Shown here piece after piece: positions 25,343-33,246 of a DNA stretch of 64,000 nt; positions within the stretch are counted from its first letter, which is position 1; each line of letters opens with the position of its first letter. Both the position numbers and the translations under genes were made by a program. The DNA lies in assembly GCA_036378315.1 (NCBI GenBank), contig DASUWU010000011.1, positions 50,361 to 114,360 on the forward strand. Direction: 5' to 3'. The notes under the pieces are model-generated. The model searched no databases, was not told the DNA's origin, and saw only the letters and a list, made by a program, of their open reading frames with translations. Origin of the DNA: CALAED01 sp036378315. Lineage in GTDB: Bacteria; Actinomycetota; Actinomycetes; Streptosporangiales; Streptosporangiaceae.

Positions 25343-25768
25343 TTATGCCGGCAGCGGGCCCACTCCGGGCGGCGCGCGGGAGCCATGCGCGAGCCGGCCG
25401 CGCGGGGCCGGGCCGGCCACCGCGCCACGCCGCGCCGGCCACCGCCGGGTGAGCGGGCCGAGGCCGGAGAGCGCCGCGAGCAGCGCCGCCACGGTCAACG
25501 GACCCGGCCCGCCGGCCAGCCGCTGCCCGCTCATCCGCGATGGCGCGCCCGTGCCGGCGGCGCGGGCCACGTCATGGTCGGCGACATGGGCGACATGGCC
25601 GGCCGGCGCGGTGGCGGACGCGGCGGAGCCCGCGGTCGTCACGGTGGAAGCAGAGGTTGCCGCGCGAGCGGCGGGGGCGGCAGGGGCCGAGGACGCGCCG
25701 CACAGGCCGAGCGACACGATCAGCGAGACGAGCACGGCCGGCAGCAGCCGGCGGGTACGGTCAGGCAC
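25343..25768 (-). CDS. putative small membrane or secreted protein
   Basis: The frame (141 aa from the GTG at 25766-25768, preceded by a GAGAGGGGGGA site) has a hydrophobic N-terminal segment RLLPAVLVSLIVSLGLCGAS. This is followed by an Ala/Thr/Ser-rich stretch, a His-containing piece GHVAHVADHDVAR and a second short hydrophobic region PLTVAALLAALSGL, then a basic tail. The layout resembles small actinobacterial membrane proteins of unknown function. Its strong compositional bias means it could also be a chance frame. Confidence 0.38.
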   Translation of the reverse strand: MPDRTRRLLPAVLVSLIVSLGLCGASSAPAAPAARAATSASTVTTAGSAASATAPAGHVAHVADHDVARAAGTGAPSRMSGQRLAGGPGPLTVAALLAALSGLGPLTRRWPARRGAVAGPAPRGRLAHGSRAPPGVGPLPA

Positions 25769-25909
25769 CGCCCATCCCCCCTCTCCGCCGCCGATCGGCC
25801 TCATCGGGCAGGCGCTCGGCGGGCAGGCCCGCGCGCCGAGCCGCACACCGCCCGCGCACCGGAAACTCGAGGTTATCCGACAACGCCGCCGGCCGGTCGC
25901 CGGCGCCGC

Positions 25910-26419
25910 TTACTCCCCGGTCGGTCCGCCGGCGAGCTCTGTCACGATGTCGAGGTGGCCCAGATGGCGCGCGTACTCTTGGACGAGGTGGAACAGGATG
26001 CGCTCAAGCGGTGGCGGGTCGGCGCCCTCCCAGGGATCGCCTGGCCGCCCGGGCCGCGCGAGGTCGGTGGTCTCGATGAGGGCCCTGGTCCGTGCGGCCC
26101 GGTCGCGCAACGCCGCCACGAGCTCCTCGCGGGTCTCGGTGGAGGCGACGTACCAGCGCCCGTCGCGGCCGTCGCCGAAAGGCTCCGCCACCTCGCGGCC
26201 CTCGAAGGCCCACTCGAGCCACCGCAGCTCGACGAAGGTGAGGTGCTTGAGCAGCTCGAGCGGCGTCCAGCCCGACGGCAGCCGGCTGTGCCGCAGCTCG
26301 GCCTCCGGCAGGGCCTCGATCCTGCCGACGATCCGGGAGCGGAAGTAGTCGAGGTAGCGCAGAAAGACTTCGGCCCGCGAGGACGCGGGGACGGTCGGTT
26401 CTGGAAACGGCACGGTCAC
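25910..26419 (-). CDS. DinB/DUF664-type protein
   Basis: The protein (169 aa) has the four-helix DinB layout: EVFLRYLDYFRSRIVGRIEA, the metal-side helix PLELLKHLTFVELRWLEWAF, RDRAARTRALIETTDL, and the last helix with RILFHLVQEYARHLGHLDIV, which ends in the conserved HxGHxD. Metal-binding His residues are present in the second and fourth helices. Members in actinobacteria are often mycothiol-dependent transferases. The GTG at 26417-26419 is chosen as the first start in front of conserved sequence; a GTG two codons later is also possible. No operon partner is apparent. Confidence 0.8.
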   Translation of the reverse strand: MTVPFPEPTVPASSRAEVFLRYLDYFRSRIVGRIEALPEAELRHSRLPSGWTPLELLKHLTFVELRWLEWAFEGREVAEPFGDGRDGRWYVASTETREELVAALRDRAARTRALIETTDLARPGRPGDPWEGADPPPLERILFHLVQEYARHLGHLDIVTELAGGPTGE

Positions 26420-26597
26420 GTGGCGAGTATGTCGCTTGCCGGTCGCCCGGCTCCACGCGTTTCTCCATGGGAGATGCCGCGACACGAGGCCGGAACGTCG
26501 CCGCAACGCACCGGCAACGTCGGCCGGCTAGCGTCCAGGCGTTCCCGAGTCCGTCCCTTGTGGCGGCGGTCCGTCCTGGTCCTGGCAGGGAGACCCG

Positions 26598-27905
26598 ATG
26601 GAGTACGGCGAAGCGGCGGCGCACGTCATCGCGGGCGGTGTGGGGCGGCGCGGGTTCGTCCGGGCGGCAGCGGCGCTCGGCATCGCGGGCGTCGCGGGCA
26701 CGGCCGCGACGGAAGGAGCTGAGATGGTCGGCACCGCGCCGGCGCACGCGGCCGGACCTCAGGGAGCCGGCGTGCCGCTCCTGCAGCCGGGCACCGGCCG
26801 GGTGCGCGGCGCCTACCTGCGGTCGACGCCGGACACGGTGCGCTGGGGCGTGCTCCCGAACCGGACCGCCGAACCTGTCCTGTCGGTCGCCTCAGGCGGG
26901 ATCGTCACGATCGACACCGTCTCGCACGAGGGCATCCTCGAAGACCAGGGCCGCGACCCGGTGGGCTTCTTCGGCGACCATGGCGTGCCGCCCGACCAGG
27001 TGCTGGACGACGCCAAGGCGATCGCCGGCTCCGGCATCGAGCACGATTTCGACGCCGACGGCCCGCACGTCGTCACCGGCCCGGTGGCGGTACGGGGCGC
27101 CAGGCCCGGAGACGTACTCAAGATCGAGATGCTGGAGCTGCGGCCCAGGGCGCCGTACGGCGTCATCTCCAACCGGCACGGCAAGGGCGCCCTCCCCGGC
27201 GAGTTTCCCGAGCGGTTCGCCGGCGACCCGGCCGCCGCGCCCTTCCTCAACCTCTTCGGCAACATGTCGGTGTTCACCCCGGTCGCCCGCGCCCGTGACG
27301 GCGTCCTGCGCGGCGTGCTGCCCGGCGCTGGACGGAGCCGAGCCGAGTTCCCGCTGGACCCGTTCATGGGGATCATGGGGGTGGCGATCGACACCACCGA
27401 CCGCGTCAACTCCGTCCCGCCCACCGTGGCCGGCGGCAACCTGGACATCAAGAAGCTCGGCCAGGGCGCGGTGCTCTACCTGCCCGTCCAGGTGCCGGAC
27501 GCGCTGTTCTTCGCCGGCGATCCGCACTACGCGCAGGGCGACGGCGAGGTGGCGTTGACCGCTCTCGAGGCGCCGCTGCGGGCCACCTTCCGGCTCACCG
27601 TGATCAAGCCGGGCGGCCGCGCGCCCGAGATCGCCTTCTCCTACCCGTTCGCCGAGACCTCCGAGCACTGGATCCCGCTCGGGCTCTCCGACCCGGACGG
27701 CTCGGTCGGCGGGCAGCACAACTCGCTGGACGACGCCATGAAGACGGCGGTGCGCAACGCGCTGGCGTTCCTGCACGCCGAGCTGGGCATGTCGCTCCCC
27801 ACCGCGTACGCCTACCTGTCGGCCGCGGCCGACTTCCACGTCTCGCAGGTGGTGGACCGCACGACGGGCATCCATGCCCTCATCGCCAAGGCCGACTTCC
27901 GCTGA
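26598..27905 (+). CDS. acetamidase/formamidase family protein
   Basis: The protein (435 aa) belongs to the FmdA/AmdA family, which hydrolyses formamide, acetamide and similar short amides to acid and ammonia. Family segments include GGIVTIDTVSHEGILEDQGR, HVVTGPVAVRGARPGDVLKI, GVISNRHGKGALPGEFPERF, LPVQVPDALFFAGDPHYAQG and ALEAPLRATFRLTVIKPGG. The N-terminus carries a twin-arginine-like GRRGFVRAAAALGIAGVAGT and an AHA cleavage-like site, so it may be exported by Tat, which is unusual for this family. A GGGAG ribosome site precedes the ATG. The Liv-type importer just downstream probably imports its substrate or product. Confidence 0.85.
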   Translation: MEYGEAAAHVIAGGVGRRGFVRAAAALGIAGVAGTAATEGAEMVGTAPAHAAGPQGAGVPLLQPGTGRVRGAYLRSTPDTVRWGVLPNRTAEPVLSVASGGIVTIDTVSHEGILEDQGRDPVGFFGDHGVPPDQVLDDAKAIAGSGIEHDFDADGPHVVTGPVAVRGARPGDVLKIEMLELRPRAPYGVISNRHGKGALPGEFPERFAGDPAAAPFLNLFGNMSVFTPVARARDGVLRGVLPGAGRSRAEFPLDPFMGIMGVAIDTTDRVNSVPPTVAGGNLDIKKLGQGAVLYLPVQVPDALFFAGDPHYAQGDGEVALTALEAPLRATFRLTVIKPGGRAPEIAFSYPFAETSEHWIPLGLSDPDGSVGGQHNSLDDAMKTAVRNALAFLHAELGMSLPTAYAYLSAAADFHVSQVVDRTTGIHALIAKADFR

Positions 27906-28011
27906 GGCTCGGATCGGGCGGCGGTCCCACTGGTCAGAACGTTGTGACATCTCAGTAACAAATCCGTCCGCTCTGGCGAATTCGATTTACGATCATCTGG
28001 TGCCTCTCCCC

Positions 28012-28041
28012 TTTCCAGCGCTCGCGTTTCCAGCGCTCGCG
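28012..28041. repeat. perfect 15-bp direct repeat upstream of the Liv operon
   Basis: TTTCCAGCGCTCGCG occurs twice head-to-tail (28012-28026 and 28027-28041) about 100 bp before the binding-protein gene. It may be a regulator site. The remaining gap (27906-28142) shows no gene. Confidence 0.7.
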
Positions 28042-28142
28042 CATTCGCCGGGGAGAGCCGTCGTACCTGCGTTAACCGCGCGTCACGAGATCGGCGCGTA
28101 CTCCTGTCTGCCCCGCCACACCCACACTGAGCAGGAGGCACG

Positions 28143-29369
28143 ATGCGCAGAGGGCTGGCCATCAGAGGGCTGTCCATCGCCGGGGCGATAACGCTCGCCG
28201 CCACCGGCTGCGGCTCGAAAGGATCTTCCGGCGGCGGTTCCGGTGACGTGCTCCGGCTCGGCGCCCCGTACTCCAACACCGGCGCGCTGGCGCGCGAGGG
28301 TGCGCTGACCAAAGAGGGCTACGAGCTCTGCCGAGAGACCGTCAACGCCAAGGGCGGCGTCCCCGTCGGCGGCAAGAAGCTGAAGATGGAGATCAGCTAT
28401 TCCGACGACACGTCCAAGCCCGACGTGGCGGCGCGGATCGTCGACCAGCTCAACGACAAGGGCATCAAGCTCGTCCTCGGCCCCTACGGCTCGCCGAACA
28501 CCGCGGCCGCCGCGCCGGTGGTCGAGCGCAACGGGCAGGTGATGGCCGACTCATCGGGCGCCGACAACACGATCTTCAGCCAGGGCTACAAGCGCACCTT
28601 CGCTGTGCTGTCCCCGGCCACCGAGTACGCCGCTTCCATGGTCAAGGCCATCGACGAGCTGGCCAGGCCCAAGCCGAAGACCATCGCCTTCCTGTCCGCC
28701 GACGACGGCTTCTCCAAGACCGTCACCCAGGGCGGCGTGGCCGAGGCGCAGCGGCGCGGCTTCACCGTGATCCCGCCTGAGTACTTCCCCCAGCAGACCA
28801 CCGACGTCAGCGCCGCGCTCACCAAGATCAAGGGCAAGCACCCGGACGTGATCATCGGTTCTGTGCATCTCGTCGAGGGCATCGCGATCATCAAACAGGC
28901 GAACGAGCTCGGGGTCCGGCCGAAGCTCTTCGGCGAGACGGTGGCGCCGCCCACTCCCGACTTCCGCAACACCCTGCACGGCCTGGCCGACGGCGTGATC
29001 GGCTCCAGCCAGTGGACGCCCGAGGTGAAGGGTTCCGACCCGTACTTCGGCACCGCGCAGAACTACCTGGCCGCGGTGCAGGCCAAGTACGGGCACGCGG
29101 CCGAGTACCACAACGCCGAGGCGACCGCGGCCTGCCTGGCCTTCGCGCTCGCCGCGCAGAAGGCCGGGTCGACCGACCCGAACAAGATCCGGGACGCCAT
29201 GGCGACGCTCGACACCCAGTCGTTCTTCGGGCGGATCCACTTCGACCAGACCGGCCAGAACACCTTCAAGCCCATGTCGGTGGTCCAGATCAAGCAGGGC
29301 AAGCTCGTCACGGTGTGGCCGACCCAGGCGGCGGCCACGAAGCTGGCCTGGCCCGGCGCCACCACCTGA
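28143..29369 (+). CDS. ABC importer substrate-binding lipoprotein (LivJ/UrtA type)
   Basis: This 408-residue type I periplasmic-fold binding protein is anchored as a lipoprotein: the signal peptide ends with the lipobox LAATGC. The binding core begins LRLGAPYSNTGALAREGALT and includes KLVLGPYGSPNTAAAAPVVE and TIAFLSADDGFSKTVTQGGV. A strong GGAGG site precedes the ATG. It is the first gene of a five-gene importer operon (binding protein, two permeases, two ATPases). The family binds branched-chain amino acids, urea, amides or aromatic acids. With the amidase upstream, a short amide or urea is the preferred guess. Confidence 0.87.
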   Translation: MRRGLAIRGLSIAGAITLAATGCGSKGSSGGGSGDVLRLGAPYSNTGALAREGALTKEGYELCRETVNAKGGVPVGGKKLKMEISYSDDTSKPDVAARIVDQLNDKGIKLVLGPYGSPNTAAAAPVVERNGQVMADSSGADNTIFSQGYKRTFAVLSPATEYAASMVKAIDELARPKPKTIAFLSADDGFSKTVTQGGVAEAQRRGFTVIPPEYFPQQTTDVSAALTKIKGKHPDVIIGSVHLVEGIAIIKQANELGVRPKLFGETVAPPTPDFRNTLHGLADGVIGSSQWTPEVKGSDPYFGTAQNYLAAVQAKYGHAAEYHNAEATAACLAFALAAQKAGSTDPNKIRDAMATLDTQSFFGRIHFDQTGQNTFKPMSVVQIKQGKLVTVWPTQAAATKLAWPGATT

Positions 29370-29385
29370 CCCCGCACCGCATCCG

Positions 29386-30273
29386 ATGAGCACCTTCTTC
29401 CAGGCGACGCTCAACGGCGTACTCCAGGGCGGCCTGTTCGCGCTGATCGCCGTCGGGTTCTCCCTCGTCTGGGGGGTTATGAACGTCGTCAACCTGGCGC
29501 ACGGGTCGTTCGTGGTGCTCGGCGCGTACGTCGCCTGGGAGCTGTCGAACCATGCCGGGATCGACCCGTTCCTCGGCATGGTCGGCTCGGCCGCCGCCCT
29601 GTTCGCGCTCGGCTACCTCATCCAGCGCGGCCTGGTCAACCTGGTGGTCAACGCGCCGATCTTCATCACGCTGCTGCTCACCTTCGGGCTCGACCTCGTG
29701 CTGGTTCAGGGCATGAACATCGTGTTCACCGGCGACTTCCAGGCCATCCGCACCTCGTACGCCTCCCGGGGGATCGGCCTGCCCGGCGGCGTGCAGGTTC
29801 CGCTGGGGCGGCTGCTGACCTTCGCGGTGGCGGTGGCGGTGACCCTGGCGCTGGTGGCGCTCATGGGCAGGACCAGAACCGGCCTGGCGATCATGGCGAC
29901 CGGCATGGACCGCGGCGCGGCGCGGCTCATGGGGATCAGGGCGCGGCACGTGTACGCGCTCACGTTCGGCATCGCCGCCGGTCTCGCCGGCGCGGCCGGG
30001 GCCATGATCGGTACCGTCGGCACCTTCCACCCGGCGGACGCCGCCAGGTACACGCTGATCAGCTTCGTCATCGCCGTGCTCGGCGGCCTGGGCAACATGT
30101 ACGGCGCGCTGGCCGGCGGGGTGGTGATCGGCCTGGCCGAGTCGTGGGCTGGCCAGTACCTTTCCGGCACGTGGTCCAACGCGGTCGCCTTCGCCGTGCT
30201 CGTCGTGGTCCTGCTCGTCCGGCCGACGGGCCTGATCGGGCGCGCCTTCTACGAGGCGCGGCAGGAGGCGTGA
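29386..30273 (+). CDS. livH: branched-chain-type ABC permease (LivH)
   Basis: This 295-residue integral membrane permease has about eight hydrophobic helices. It opens TLNGVLQGGLFALIAVGFSL, VWGVMNVVNLAHGSFVVLGA, which is the conserved LivH start, and contains the cytoplasmic coupling loop with GMDRGAARLMGIRARHVYAL. It forms the channel with the LivM-type protein whose start overlaps its stop (TGATG). The symbol denotes the family; the cargo is not established. Confidence 0.9.
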   Translation: MSTFFQATLNGVLQGGLFALIAVGFSLVWGVMNVVNLAHGSFVVLGAYVAWELSNHAGIDPFLGMVGSAAALFALGYLIQRGLVNLVVNAPIFITLLLTFGLDLVLVQGMNIVFTGDFQAIRTSYASRGIGLPGGVQVPLGRLLTFAVAVAVTLALVALMGRTRTGLAIMATGMDRGAARLMGIRARHVYALTFGIAAGLAGAAGAMIGTVGTFHPADAARYTLISFVIAVLGGLGNMYGALAGGVVIGLAESWAGQYLSGTWSNAVAFAVLVVVLLVRPTGLIGRAFYEARQEA

Positions 30274-31316
30274 TGCGCGCGGCGGCGACGGCGAGGCGCG
30301 CCCCCGGGGACGGAACGGGGGGCGGACGGTACACGCGTTACGGCAGGTACGGCCCGTGGGCGGCCGGCGCGGCGGCGGTGCTCGCCGCCATCGCACTGCA
30401 GAGCCAGCTGTACGTCGGGCAGGAGCGGGTCGTCGGCTCGGTGTTCATGTTCATCGTGCTGGCGCAGGGATGGAACCTCATCGGCGGGTTCGCCGGCTAC
30501 GCGTCGTTCGGGCAGGTGGTCTTCTTCGGCCTCGGCGGTTACACGACGGCGGTGCTGATGGCGCACGCCCGGTGGCCGTACTGGCCGGCGCTCGCGGTCA
30601 GCGGGCTGGTCGCCGCCGCGTTCGGCGCGCTCATCGGCACGCCGCTGCTGCGGCTGCGCGGCCACTACTTCGCCATCGCGACCCTCGGCGTGGCCGAGGG
30701 CACCCGCGAGGTCGTGAACAACCTGACCGGCCTCACCGGCGGCGGCGCGGGCATCACCGTCCCGACGTTCGGCGCCCGGGCCACCACCGCCTACCTCGGT
30801 GAGGACGGGTTCTACCTGCTGTTCCTCGCGCTGGCGGCGCTCGCGCTCGCGACGGCGGGTCTGGTGACCCGCAGCCGGTTCGGCCTCGCCCTGCGCGCGA
30901 TCCACCAGGACGAGGACGCGGCGGCCTCGATGGGGATCAACACCACCCGCGCGAAGGTGAGCGCCTTCGCCCTCTCCGGGCTGCTGGGCGGCCTGGCCGG
31001 CTCGGCGTACACGTTCCAGCTCGTCACGGTCTACCCGGAGAACATGTTCGACGTCTCGATCACTGTGCTCATGGTGATCATGGTGGTGATCGGCGGGTCA
31101 GGCACCCTGCTCGGACCGCTGCTCGGCGCGGTGGCGCTGCAGTTCATCTCGGAGTGGTTGCGCCAGTCGTTCACCGAGGCGCACACGTTCATCCTCGGCG
31201 CGATCATCGTCGTGGTCGTCATCGTGATGCCGGAGGGCGCGGTCACCTACCTCCGCGAGGCCAGGCGCGGTCGCGGCTTCTCGCCGCTCGCCAACATCCG
31301 GAGGTATCGCCTGTGA
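30273..31316 (+). CDS. livM: branched-chain-type ABC permease (LivM)
   Basis: This second permease subunit (347 aa) has a basic Gly/Arg-rich N-terminal tail before the first helix. Conserved LivM segments are NLIGGFAGYASFGQVVFFGL, PLLRLRGHYFAIATLGVAEG and the coupling loop ALRAIHQDEDAAASMGINTT. The ATG shares a base with the LivH stop. Its stop overlaps the GTG of the first ATPase gene. Confidence 0.9.
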   Translation: MRAAATARRAPGDGTGGGRYTRYGRYGPWAAGAAAVLAAIALQSQLYVGQERVVGSVFMFIVLAQGWNLIGGFAGYASFGQVVFFGLGGYTTAVLMAHARWPYWPALAVSGLVAAAFGALIGTPLLRLRGHYFAIATLGVAEGTREVVNNLTGLTGGGAGITVPTFGARATTAYLGEDGFYLLFLALAALALATAGLVTRSRFGLALRAIHQDEDAAASMGINTTRAKVSAFALSGLLGGLAGSAYTFQLVTVYPENMFDVSITVLMVIMVVIGGSGTLLGPLLGAVALQFISEWLRQSFTEAHTFILGAIIVVVVIVMPEGAVTYLREARRGRGFSPLANIRRYRL

Positions 31317-32140
31317 GCGCGCGTGAGCACGGCGAATCCGGCGCGGGAGACGCTATGAGCGCGATACTCGAGGTGCGCGGCGTCGGGCGGCGGTTCGGCG
31401 GTCTCGCGGCGCTGTCGGCGGTGTCGCTGGCGGTGGCGGAGGGCCGCACCCTCGGCGTCATCGGACCGAACGGCGCGGGCAAGAGCACCCTCGTCAACGT
31501 GGTCACCGGTCACCTCAAGCCGACATCGGGACGGGTGCTCATCGACGGGCGCGACCTCACGGGCGCCCGGCCGTGGACGATCGCCAAGGCGGGGGTGGCC
31601 AGGACCTTTCAGGTCGTCAAACCGTTCCGGGGCATGACGGTGCGCGAAAACGTCATGGTCGCCGCGGTCTATGGTGCGGGCGCCGGCAGCCGTACGACGG
31701 CGGCGGCGCGCCGTGCGGCCGACGAGGTCATCGAACGGGTGGGCCTGGCCGAGCACGCCGACCGGGCGCCGGCAGAGCTGCCCGTGGCCGTCGCCCGCCG
31801 GCTTGAGCTGGCGCGCGCGCTGGCGCTGCGCCCGCGGCTGCTGCTGCTGGACGAGGTGCTGGCCGGGTTGCGGCCCGCGGAGATCGGGCCGGCGCTCGAG
31901 CTCATCAGGGGGCTGGCCGCCGATGGCATGACGATCGTGATCGTCGAACATGTCGTACGGGCGATCGTCGCGGTCAGCGATGAGGTGTTGGTGCTGAACG
32001 AGGGGAAGGTGCTCACCTCGGGGCCGCCGGACCAGGTGATGTCCGACCCGCGGGTGATCGAGGCGTACCTGGGCCACCGGTACGCCCAGCGCCACCTGGA
32101 GAGCGGCGGAGGTGCCGGGCCGGTGGGCGGGACATCGTGA
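31313..32140 (+). CDS. livG: ABC transporter ATPase (LivG)
   Basis: This 275-residue ATPase has Walker A GPNGAGKST, the Q-loop region ARTFQVVKPFRGMTVRENVM, a Walker B LLLLDEVLAGL and a switch His in IVEHVV. The usual signature LSGGQ is altered: the segment reads ELPVAVARRLELARALALRP, so the SGG part is missing. The GTG at 31313 overlaps the LivM stop and has GGAGG at good distance; an ATG at 31355 is an alternative. It works with the LivF-type ATPase that follows. Confidence 0.87.
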   Translation: MSAREHGESGAGDAMSAILEVRGVGRRFGGLAALSAVSLAVAEGRTLGVIGPNGAGKSTLVNVVTGHLKPTSGRVLIDGRDLTGARPWTIAKAGVARTFQVVKPFRGMTVRENVMVAAVYGAGAGSRTTAAARRAADEVIERVGLAEHADRAPAELPVAVARRLELARALALRPRLLLLDEVLAGLRPAEIGPALELIRGLAADGMTIVIVEHVVRAIVAVSDEVLVLNEGKVLTSGPPDQVMSDPRVIEAYLGHRYAQRHLESGGGAGPVGGTS

Positions 32141-32829
32141 TGCTGGAGGTCCGCGGGCTCACCGCGGGATACGGCAACGTGCTGGTGCTCTGGGACGTCG
32201 ACCTGTCCGTGGCCGAACGGGAGATCGTCGCCCTGGTGGGGCCCAACGGCGCGGGCAAGTCGACGCTGTTGCGGGCCCTGTCGAGCATGATTCCGATCCG
32301 CGGCGGCTCGGCGACGATGGACGGCCACGCGCTGGCCGAGCTGTCGATCGAGGACGTCGCGGGCCTCGGCGTCGCGCACGTGCCCGAAGGCCGGCGGCTG
32401 TTTCCCGGGCTCACCGTGCGGCAGAACCTCCTCATCGGCGGCTGGCGGACGGGAGACCGCGACATCGACCGCGTCCTGGAGCTGTTCCCCCGGCTGGCCG
32501 GCCGGCTCGGCCAGCTCGCCGGGAGCCTGTCCGGCGGCGAGCAGCAGATGTGCGCGATCGCCCGCGGCCTGATGAGCCGGCCCAGGCTCATGATGATCGA
32601 CGAGCTCTCGCTCGGCCTGGCTCCCGTCGTCGTGGACGAGATCGTGGACCGGCTGCCGCGCGTCGCTGCCGACGGCCCGGCGGTGTTGCTGGTCGAGCAG
32701 GACGTCGAGGCGGCGCTGTCGCTGGCGGCACGGGCGTACGTCCTTGAGGCCGGCCGTATCGTGCTCACCGGACCTGCCGCCGAGCTGCGCGCCGATCCGC
32801 GGGTGCAGCACAGCTACCTGGGTCTCTGA
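32140..32829 (+). CDS. livF: ABC transporter ATPase (LivF)
   Basis: This 229-residue ATPase has Walker A GPNGAGKST, the LivF-typical VAHVPEGRRLFPGLTVRQNL, the signature SLSGGEQQMCAIARGLMSRP and Walker B MMIDELSLGLAP. The ATG at 32140 overlaps the preceding stop (a GTG three bases earlier is possible). It ends the importer operon, and a stable hairpin follows directly. Confidence 0.9.
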   Translation: MLEVRGLTAGYGNVLVLWDVDLSVAEREIVALVGPNGAGKSTLLRALSSMIPIRGGSATMDGHALAELSIEDVAGLGVAHVPEGRRLFPGLTVRQNLLIGGWRTGDRDIDRVLELFPRLAGRLGQLAGSLSGGEQQMCAIARGLMSRPRLMMIDELSLGLAPVVVDEIVDRLPRVAADGPAVLLVEQDVEAALSLAARAYVLEAGRIVLTGPAAELRADPRVQHSYLGL

Positions 32830-32834
32830 CGCCG

Positions 32835-32853
32835 GTCGCCCGCGCCGGGCGAC
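32835..32853 (+). terminator. hairpin terminator of the importer operon
   Basis: GTCGCCCG (32835-32842) and CGGGCGAC (32846-32853) form a perfect 8-bp stem with a 3-base loop, 6 bases after the LivF stop, followed by AAACG. Confidence 0.65.
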
Positions 32854-33246
32854 AAACGCGGGGACGGCCATCCGCGACTGGGACTAAGGGTTGGCCGCGG
32901 CCGGTCATGCGGATTGCAAAATGATGTCGTTACAGCCAGTGCTGTTGACCAAGAGGGTTATTCAGTATTGCTTACGCATCGTCGCTACCGGTGTTCGAGC
33001 CGCGACGGTGATCGGTCCGACGCGATAACGCCGCCTATTTTCGGAAGGTCATTCGGACAGTAATGTCCGATTCTGCGCATTGACATCGTTGCTGACGAAG
33101 GTTACCGTACGGGGAGTAACGGCCTACTTTAGGTAACCGAGGAGAAATAGGCCGGCCCCCTCGAAGCGCGGGGTGACCGGTGCGGTGCATTCTGTGTTGA
33201 TTACTGGGTCAACCTTTTGAATTGGCTCGAAAGGTAGAATCCGACC
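32854..33246. promoter_or_regulatory. non-coding control region of the hydrazine/NRPS locus
   Basis: This stretch of nearly 400 bp has no gene and is clearly less GC-rich than its surroundings. It contains a near-consensus promoter on the plus strand: TTGACA (33080-33085), a 17-bp spacer and TACCGT (33103-33108). An inverted repeat TCGGACA-GTAA-TGTCCGA (33053-33070) lies just upstream of the -35. GGTTACC (33100-33106, overlapping the -10) pairs with GGTAACC (33132-33138). A transcript would have a leader of about 130 bases before the first gene. The same promoter pattern occurs at the other end of the locus. Confidence 0.65.

Noticed and set aside
33120..33140. Iron-box-like TTTAGGTAACC
   Set aside because: Only a half match to the actinobacterial iron-box consensus; the inverted GGTTACC/GGTAACC pairing explains it better, so no siderophore control is claimed.
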